DNA of 64,000 nt from Mnemiopsis leidyi (Eukaryota; Ctenophora; Tentaculata; Lobata; Bolinopsidae). The translations under genes were made by a program, and so were the position numbers. Position 1 is the first letter of the stretch. Every line of letters starts with the position of its first letter. Below the pieces are notes generated by a model that saw only the letters and a program-made list of their open reading frames with translations, searched no databases and was not told where the DNA came from. Positions 56,364-64,000 of the stretch are shown one piece after another. The DNA lies in NCBI GenBank assembly GCA_000226015.1, contig JH153233.1:58874-122873 (forward strand), in the 5' to 3' direction.

Positions 56364-59300
56364 GTCTGATTAGTGAGAGTAAAGGGAATTACAGTTTGTC
56401 AGAGAAATTTAGGATTGAGTAAAGGTTGTTCAGCTGCTGATGGTTGAACAAAATCGGAAAACACTTGCATCAGAAGTTTCAAAATCACAAAAAGCTTAAA
56501 TTTGGCTTGCAACTAGAGTCAGAGGGCAAAGTTCATTATTCAAAACTTGAAGCCAGAGCATCGGGAAATGCGTTTAATTCGTTAGAAATAACACTAAGCA
56601 ATATTCTAATATTGCTTAAAAGGAATATTGCAATATTACTCAGGGTAAGTTAGCGATTTCAGAAAGGAACAAAATATCAAAAATGGATCTCGATATTTCT
56701 AATCTCACTAATTGAAATCGAGAATCAGGATGGCTTGAAATTACAACAAGGGCCGCGTCGAGGGAGGTGAAGGTAAATCTAGTAACTTCAAAACAAGGAC
56801 CTATGAGTAATATTTCAGCATTAAATGAACACAATGAGAATGGACAAATCATGACCCATGGTAACCAGCTATTACGTAAACGGACCGCTAGAATCTGGTG
56901 TATTCAGTGTGAGTGTACTGATTTTCAATTGGGATGACGGGGCACGTGTAATTCGAGACGGGAAAGTTTCCCGCACGCTCAGGGGTGATTTGTACTCGGT
57001 GATTTGAGGAGATCTAGAAAGTTCTTATCTATATAAATATGTATTATAGTTATACTTCCGAAGAGAATAGTCATTACTCATTACAAGTTATACTTCTAAG
57101 GGGTGATGAAAGAAATAAGACTAGAGTGGAAATAAGACTAGAGTGGAAATAAGACTAGAGTGGAAATAAGACTAGAGTGAAAATAAAATAAGACTAGAGT
57201 GGAAATAAGACTGTAGTGAATATAACAGAAAAAATATAACTAGAGTGAAAATAAGACTAGAGAAGAAATGATACTGAATCGAGTGAAAATGAGACTTGAG
57301 AGAAAATATTACTTGAGTGAAAATAAGACTGAAGTGGAAATAAGGCTAGAGTAGAAAATGTAATCTACTGGAAATATGACATGAATGAAAATAAGAGTAG
57401 AGTCGAGATAATTATTGAACTAGAGTGTAAATAAGAAAACTCTAATTGGCGGACGCCGCGCCGGACATTCTTTTTTGATATAGGCCGGGGTTACTATTAT
57501 GCCTTCTATTCAGGACTATCAATAAATCAATACCTGAAAAACAATGAGAGTAGATTGAATGAAATAGCGGTCAGAGCAGCGACACAACAAATAAGGATAA
57601 GATAACTTTTCCAACATGCAGGAGTCGATAAAGCTAATTTCCTATTGCTTGTTATCCAAATTACCGATATCAATACGTATTATCACAAAATGTGTCCGAC
57701 TGTCGAGGCATATGAACAAAGCGATAAAGTTGGGGCCTGATAATTCATTACAGTGGGGCAGATGATAGAAGTGTATAATTCACCTTGCTAAAATGTCATG
57801 CTGTGTCTTACACACGCGTGTGTATAAGGTGTACAATACTCAGACTCAGTGTCCGCGTGTATATGTGGCCTGCACTGAGCTGCTGTTTTGTCATGATCAT
57901 TTTGTCAGCATTAACAGCCTTGGAACACCCACTTTACCAAATTTGTAGGCATTACAGAAATTGGGTGAAGTTTTTACTGCAGCCAGTCAATGCCAACTTT
58001 TGATAAAAGACAGTAGATTAGGTGCGGAGGGTACTGTATCAGTATGTACACTACGCACGCGCACGGAATCTGATTGGTTGATCTTTTCAAGAATCATAAC
58101 AAAAACGAATTACATGTAACAAGTTGTTTTCAAGTTTGTAGTTTAACATAAAAAGTAGAAGTTAGAGTTCCAAATGCCACGCTAAATACTACACAGAAAC
58201 CTAAGCTCGACTGATGGATAGGATTGTAACACATTAAGCAGAAAATGTAAAAAGGTAGGATAACTTTTATTACGATCCAGGTAGCTAAGGAAACATGTGC
58301 ATGGGAGTACTTTCACAGATTGCACAGTGTTACATGTTACTTTTGTTTCTGTGTCATTGACTATAACATGTGTATTTACTTTTATGGCGGGAGAAAGTTC
58401 GTACAAGGAGTAGAGAGACGACATGGTATTTTATTGAGACAGATTGAGAAGTGGAATACCTAGCTGATTTACTTACTTGCTTGGATAATGGTTCTTTTAC
58501 ATTTTTGAAGACCGAGGGGGCATAGCATTATCCGAAAAATAGTGACAAAGAATGATAGCGCTTTTATTGGTCGAAACAAATGGCTCCGGCAAGACCGCCA
58601 ATAAAATTAAGCAAATAACGTTAACCATAAACCTTACCGAACACAGTTTTAACAATAGCAACAATGTCAAATTTATCAGACTTCGACATGGTAATAGATA
58701 ATTATATACCGCCACCTGCAACTAATCAGAGTAGAGTAACTTAGTCACATGACCTTCTATCTTAACCTTTCAGCGTTATCAACCCTTGTAGTACACATGG
58801 GCTGATAATGGCGTAGTCTTATCTTATCGCACCAATTAGTATTTCAAATTTTACGCTTACATCTACGAAAATGTTCTGGGTTGCTGCAGATTCCACAATT
58901 TATCGCTTTTGAAAAGACAATTTAGCGGATTTAAGTTTAAAATGTGGGGAAATTTTTTCAAAAAATCAATTACGATTAATTAACATTTTTGGTGCAAAAA
59001 ACAAATTCTAGTGCTAAAGACAATAAAACAACAAAACGTCAATGAAATGTAACTGAAAATCTTTACTCTTAAAACTTTTCCAATTACTATTAATAAGGTC
59101 CTTATCAAGTTCTTAAACTTCTGATAAATAATTGTTTTTACATCATGATACAAAGGTAAAACATCAAGCGGAAAAGAACTAATGTTATAAACTTCAAATC
59201 TACAAAGGAGCAGATTAATGAAATTGAACTGGGCCAAGAATTAATTATGTAATTCTTTCATCTTTTTAACTTGCGTTACTTTCCTGAAAAACTAGCTGAT

Positions 59301-59705
59301 CAGAAAAAATGATTTAAAAGAAAATCTAAGTATCTGTTTGTAACTGTTTCAAAGATAAAGATCACACAAAAGTCTAATTTAAAAGATAAGAAACGTGATT
59401 TAGATTAAAAGTTCATAAAGTTAAAGGGCACACACGAGTCTTAAAGACACAATATTCTGCCAGTACTAAGGAAATACTGCCAGGGAGAAAAACAAACATG
59501 CAACTTTCACGGTCATGTGTATCAAGCATGATAAAATTAAAAGTTTGGATATCCTAACATGTATATTAATGAGTCTGCTTCACAAAGTACACGCACTAGT
59601 AAACCGGGACGTACTTTTTCAACTAAAAACTGCCAAAAATATCTTAAAAAGTTTCTCAAATCGATCAGAGCAAAACAATCACAAAGATAGTTAAAGGAAA
59701 CAAGA
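56364..59705. other. Gap between the PHD-finger and DRC10 genes
   Basis: No supported exon. It contains a degenerate GAGTGGAAATAAGACTA array (57115-57430) and, at about 57445-57480, a GC-rich GCGGACGCCGCGCCGGAC scrap like the foldback at 45645. The right end must hold the IQCD 3' UTR. Everything else is AT-rich and featureless to me. Confidence 0.5.
57115..57430. repeat. Degenerate 17-bp array
   Basis: Units of AATAAGACTAGAGTGGA; the first four or five are near-perfect and later ones progressively diverged. Confidence 0.85.
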
Positions 59706-62460
59706 TCAAGCTTTTTTCTTACCTTTCTTTCCTTTCTTTCCCTTCTTCTTCTGCTTTAACTTCTTCCTCGTAGCATAAGACCGCCAGTGAGCCTGAATAA
59801 CAACCGCAGCCTTAGTCAACAACCTCAATCTTCTTTCTTCCTCAGCCTTCAGCTCTGCGTTAACTCTTCTCTCCTCGATTATACGATTGTACTCTTCCTC
59901 CAAAACTGCAAACCGTTCTTCCAAGTCTTCCAGCTGCTGCTTCTCAACCTTATACACGGCTTCTATCTGCTCAAACTCGTCTTGTCGCTCGCCCATGTCC
60001 GTGTCGTATTTAGCGATCCACGTCTCCAGGGCCGATTCTGTTTTGATCTTCCTGCTCCGCAGAATCTGTTCCGATTGCCGGTGTTCTGCGACCGCCTGAG
60101 CAAGCTGCGTCCGAAGCTGTGCGATGCTCTGGTTCAGCCGATCGCACTTCCCATCCGAGGTCTTGGTATCCGTCAGTTCCTGCTTCATTGAATCGGACTT
60201 GATCCGTTTGTTTGTCTCGTTGCTACTCTTCTGAAGTTGAGCTAGATCTGATTTCAGTTTCTTGATTTCCACGTTCCGCTTGTTCAAATCAGCTTCACGT
60301 TCCTCCGAAGCCTCCTGCAGTAACCCCTCCAACCTCTTAACCTCAACCGAGGCTTTAACCTCACGCTGTATGATCTGCTGGATGTACCTGCTGCGTTCCT
60401 CCTCCTCTTCCCTGGTTGTCAGTAATTTCTCCATGATTATACTACGCAGATTGTTAGATGTGCTGATTAGGGACGTTGCTGCGGACGGTCGCTCCGCCAC
60501 CTGTTTTAGGACAGCCTCCAGGGCGGAGTGGTTGCGGGTGAAGAGACGGACGATGGAACGAGTGGAATGTCGGATTTGTTGTTGGAGTTGACCTCGGTAG
60601 GTACAGAGAGACTCGTAGGACATTTGTTCGACGTCTCCGTCAATTCCACCTCGTTTAGCTGATCCTGATCAGGTGTTGTTTTGTCAGTTCTTGTGGAATA
60701 TACAACTTTGTAATCTTTGATATGGAACAGACGAAATTGCAGTGGGATCAGAAACTTTGGAAAATTAAGGATAAGATTTAATTGATTTTAATCCAGTAAA
60801 AAAGGTATTAACAAATTTCTTACCTGTATGAGCAACAGTTTCTTCTTCTTCTTGTAATAAGAAAACTTTAGAAAACTGGGCTTCTAATTTGTAATGCTCT
60901 TTCAACATGGCCTGGATGTCGTCTGATATGATGTTCGCGTATCTGACAGGGAAAAATGTTGACAATTTTGTAATTCATGGACGAATACAAACACATCTTA
61001 ATTTTGAGACGAACTTAAGTTGTTAAGTTCAAAATAAAATAATTTTGCAGTATTTCTTGTAAGGTCAGTTAAAACGGTCAAAAACTTAATCGTCAGTTTT
61101 TTGTGTAATTTTGGGTAAAACAGTAAAAATCTAGCTTGACAGTATTTTGCGTAAGTTCGGGTAAAGCAGATAAAATTTAAAATGTCAGTGAACTTAACTG
61201 TTAACATTAAGGTAAACGTTAAGAAAAATGTGTTAGTATAGTATACTGTGTAAGATCAGGAAAAAGAGATAAAGTTACTTTGTCAGTATTCTATGTAAGT
61301 TTTGATGAATATTTGAAACTTACTAGTCAGTATTCTGAGTAAGTTCAGATTTGAAATATTTGAAACTTACTTGTCAGTATTCTGTGTAAGTTCAGGTAAA
61401 CTTTTGAAACTTACTTGTCAGTATTCTGTGTAAGTTCGGATAAATATTTGAAACTTACTAGTCAGATTTAAAATATTTGACACTTACTTGTCAGTATTCT
61501 GTGTAAGTTCAGATGAATATTTGAAACTTACTAGTCAGTATTCTGTGTAAGTTCAGGTAAACTTTTGAAACTTACTTGTCAGTATTCTGTGTAAGTTCAG
61601 ATTTAAAACATTTGAAACTTACTTGTCAGTGTTCTGTGTAAGTTTAGATTTCAAACATTTGGAACTTACTTGTCAGTATTCTGTGTAAGTTCAGGTATAT
61701 TATATCTAAAACTTACTTGTCAGTGTTCTGTGTAAGTTTAGATTTACAAACATTTGAAACTTACTTGTCAGTTTTCTGTGTAAGTTCAGGTAAATTATAT
61801 CTAAAACTCACTTGTCAGTATTCTGTGTAAGTTCAGATTTAAAATATTTGAAACTTACTCGCAGTATTCTGTGTAAGTTCAGGTAAACTTTTATAACTTA
61901 CTTGTCAGTATTCTGTGTAAGTTCAGATTTAAAATATTCAAAACTTACTTGTCAGTATTCTGTGTAAGTTCGGGTAGAAGAGTCACTAGACGTATCTTAC
62001 AGATAGTGTCGTCCAACACTGCCATGATCCTCTGACTTTCCACCGTCACCAGCTTCTTGCTGGACGGGTCTAAGATCTTTAACGGATCTTCCCTTTTGGA
62101 GCCTGGAGTAATCATCGTGTAAGCAGGTAGAAACTATTGAGTTAGTTTAGATAGTGTGGTCGGAATAAGCGGAATCAAGTCAAAAGAGGGTTTAAAGCAC
62201 AAAGCAAATTATATAAATTATTGTCAGGTGTGAAATGATTACATTTTAAAGAAATAGTTGTGATTGCCGCCTGAAAAACAACCGCCCATTTCACCAAAAC
62301 TATTCTAAAAACGTTTAGCTGGACCCAGGTAGCCTGACTAACCTTTAGTGGTGGTATGCATGGCGTGGTACATTTCAATATCACTCTTCTTCTTACCACC
62401 CGCTATCGCCTCACTTCGAGTATGGTGTAAACTGGGCGGGGGATCCACTATGCTTGCCAT
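59706..62460 (-). CDS. IQCD: Dynein regulatory complex subunit 10 (IQ-motif protein), 4 exons
   Basis: DRC10/IQCD is a subunit of the nexin-dynein regulatory complex, which links outer doublets in motile cilia and sets the beat. Exons: 62343-62460, 61949-62102, 60824-60942, 59706-60658. All phases close; about 450 residues, as in vertebrates. The N-terminal family block is recognisable (KLVTVESQRIMAVLDDTI, then LVTLLPEL). The long last exon is mostly coiled coil (about 190-400). It includes ETWIAKYDTDMGERQDEFEQ, very close to the vertebrate sequence, a C-terminal IQ motif (VIQAHWRSYATRKKL) and a Lys/Gly-rich end. IQCG/DRC9 is the nearest alternative, but that ETWIAKYDTDMGE stretch favours IQCD. 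The start Met has no competing upstream frame. Intron 2 is filled by copies of the exon 2 donor. Confidence 0.9.
61060..61948. repeat. 50-55 bp array carrying the IQCD exon 2 donor
   Basis: About 16 copies with length changes. On the gene strand each holds the end of exon 2 (coding ELTQNTDK: GAACTTACACAGAATACTGA) and the donor GTAAGT, followed by a variable AT-rich spacer. Copies near the exon are almost identical to it and those toward exon 3 (61060-61300) are most diverged. This suggests stepwise growth of the intron from the donor end. Confidence 0.93.
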
Positions 62461-62914
62461 ACCTTCCAAAAATGTTCAATTTATCATGTGACTTATTTTC
62501 AACATTTAAGTGGGGAAACACAAAATAATGTCATATTTTAATAGTTTTATGATACTTGGAAATTTTGTGGTCAAACGTTAAAGGTGAAATGTGAATTGCA
62601 TTGTGTGCAATAAAATTACTTATTGGTCACAATTTTAAGCATGATAATTCTAAAATTAGATTTCACTATGAAAATGAAAATTTCACTATGAAAATGAAAA
62701 TTACTTTATCTCAAGTAACCAAAATCTTGATTAGCGCTGCTAATGATTTACATTTGGACACAAAATAGCTTCCATAGAATCGTGACATTTTGAGAAATGT
62801 AGCTTAAAAACAGATTTTGCCATTGTAATCCATTTCTATAGATATAAACGCATTGCAAACTCAAGATTATTGCTTGCAAAATACACGCCACAAATCAGAA
62901 AACAAACCCTTTCG
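62461..62914. other. Gap between IQCD and the alpha-arrestin gene
   Basis: Short AT-rich spacer that must hold the IQCD promoter and the arrestin 3' UTR. A 15-bp duplication (TTTCACTATGAAAAT) lies at about 62660-62700. No gene. Confidence 0.55.
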
Positions 62915-64000
62915 TCAGATAGAAAAATCAGAGAGATTCCCCTGGGAATCGCCTTCCTCATCTGCACTGTCCGCCTCTGAAAGGTCATCGAACGTTTCGA
63001 TAGCTTTCTTTCTATCAAACTGATAACAAACGTTCTGGAGTTGAAACTCAGGGTCTAAACACATGATGTAGTTCCAGTCGACACCCGGACAGGGTGGCGA
63101 GGGGGTGACGGTGGGAAATGGTAGGTGCGTCAGGTGACTGTACGGCCACATGCAGACCCGCGGGGATGGAGCGGTTCCGTGGTTAAACCGCTTGTACGAG
63201 TTCTTTGTGGGCAGAGTTCCGATGATAATCCGCTGTGAGACACTCTTCGTGCTCCCGTTGACCTGGATCACGATGGAAACCTCGTGGGTTATCTTCATGA
63301 ACTCGACGGCACTGACGGCAGACTGTGCCACAACCGGCACAAACAGGGGTTCTTTCTCCCTGACCAGATCACATTTCTTGGCAATAGCTCCCAGTTCCGT
63401 GGTGGTCAAAATGTTCCGTGTCGTCTCCAGATGATTGTCGGAGGATAAATATTTGACGACCTCGACAAGCTGTATTTTACAATCCGATATCCTGCTACTG
63501 GAAGCGTTGTCTATCTCCACGTGTAATAACACCTCTTCGCCCGGCACATATCCTAGCTTTTCTAACCGGCCCGCTATATGAATCTTCTTGCGGGCTAGTG
63601 CCGAACCAACTTTGATAGTTTTGGTGAAGGTTGCAGGTTGTAGAGCGTCACCCACATCACAGAGATTGATCGGATCTACCACCGATACAATCCTCTCATG
63701 CTCCTGAGCTGAAGCCCAAGGCCAGTCCAGCTCGGCTTTTAGGTAGTATCGGGCGCTGCCCTTGGGAAACTCCATTGAGGAAGGCAGCTGTCGCTTTTTC
63801 TTTCCTTTCAGGGAGATGGAAAACGGGAACTGATGTTTTCCCTCCTGGAGAACCATCACCTTTCCATCACCAACCACGTACTTTTCTGTGTACAGCAGGT
63901 TATCGTCGTTCAGATGTTTTATCTTGTGAGGTTTTTTAAGCCCCCTTTTAGTCTGCCACCAAACAACTTCAGCTCGGCACCGCAACGTCAACCTGATGCC
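62915..64000 (-). CDS. Alpha-arrestin (arrestin-domain-containing protein), 5' end outside the window
   Basis: ARRDC proteins are cytoplasmic adaptors that link membrane proteins to ubiquitin ligases and endosomal sorting. The frame is open to the window edge (GIRLTLRCRAEV), the second strand of an arrestin N domain, so the start and perhaps further exons lie beyond 64000. Arrestin_N runs to about residue 125, including HQFPFSISL and YYLKAEL. Arrestin_C follows: KKIHIAGRLEKLGYVPGEEV, VEIDNASS, KIQLVEVVKYLS, and the IIIGTLP strand. The C tail is acidic (ADSADEEGD) and no PPxY motif is visible, unlike most ARRDC1-4. It is a large, uninterrupted 3' exon. An ARRDC2/3-type gene is the nearest known kind. 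Confidence 0.88.
   Translation of the reverse strand, partial: GIRLTLRCRAEVVWWQTKRGLKKPHKIKHLNDDNLLYTEKYVVGDGKVMVLQEGKHQFPFSISLKGKKKRQLPSSMEFPKGSARYYLKAELDWPWASAQEHERIVSVVDPINLCDVGDALQPATFTKTIKVGSALARKKIHIAGRLEKLGYVPGEEVLLHVEIDNASSSRISDCKIQLVEVVKYLSSDNHLETTRNILTTTELGAIAKKCDLVREKEPLFVPVVAQSAVSAVEFMKITHEVSIVIQVNGSTKSVSQRIIIGTLPTKNSYKRFNHGTAPSPRVCMWPYSHLTHLPFPTVTPSPPCPGVDWNYIMCLDPEFQLQNVCYQFDRKKAIETFDDLSEADSADEEGDSQGNLSDFSI

Noticed and set aside
59787-60591. Plus-strand frames opposite the last IQCD exon
   Set aside because: They are shadows of the coiled-coil coding sequence.
63150-63434. Plus-strand 94-residue frame in the arrestin gene
   Set aside because: Shadow of the arrestin C domain on the other strand.

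Overview
The window reads as nuclear DNA of an invertebrate animal. It is AT-rich, its genes are cut by many short GT-AG introns, and tandem repeats are frequent. The genes are typical animal or ciliated-cell genes: transportin-3, an ionotropic glutamate receptor, a GPI-type ecto-5'-nucleotidase, a severin/gelsolin protein, a multi-EF-hand protein, DRC10/IQCD and an alpha-arrestin. A non-bilaterian (ctenophore-like) source would fit the nested genes and the divergent glutamate receptor, but the sequence alone does not prove it.

Layout. 1-3431: no gene recognised; promoter-like motifs and a 29-bp satellite. 3432-19932 (-): transportin-3 in 20 recognised coding exons, with an intronless glutamate receptor (15442-18291, +) inside its fourth coding intron. 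19933-25666: no host gene; duplicated repeat tails, a decayed LINE and a GC-rich island of inverted modules. 25667-42992 (-): a three-domain severin/gelsolin gene in 10 coding exons. Its 9.6-kb second coding intron holds a complete 14-exon ecto-5'-nucleotidase gene (36520-42012, +), and another intron holds a 3.3-kb element with inverted ends. 42993-44506: repeats and a LINE tail. 44507-53599 (-): a multi-EF-hand protein of about 910 residues in 20 exons. 54861-56363 (-): a single-exon PHD-finger protein. 59706-62460 (-): IQCD/DRC10 in four exons. 62915-64000 (-): the 3' part of an alpha-arrestin gene running off the window.

The most unusual feature recurs in all five multi-exon genes. Minisatellites are placed so that their unit spans or touches an exon-intron boundary. 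The unit carries the end of the exon plus the splice donor, or the acceptor plus the start of the exon, repeated 2 to about 16 times. Two copies in the nucleotidase gene look like ready-made 21-nt in-frame microexons. One array upstream of a transportin-3 acceptor repeats a TACTAAC branch-point-like motif. Exon boundaries were placed by hand from homology, splice consensus and reading phase. One junction (transportin-3 exons 17/18) does not close in phase, and the severin exon 8/9 junction is unresolved.

The genes have no obvious common pathway. Two (DRC10 and probably the EF-hand protein) point to motile cilia, two (nucleotidase and glutamate receptor) act at the cell surface in purinergic and amino-acid signalling, and the rest serve nuclear import, actin dynamics and membrane-protein sorting.
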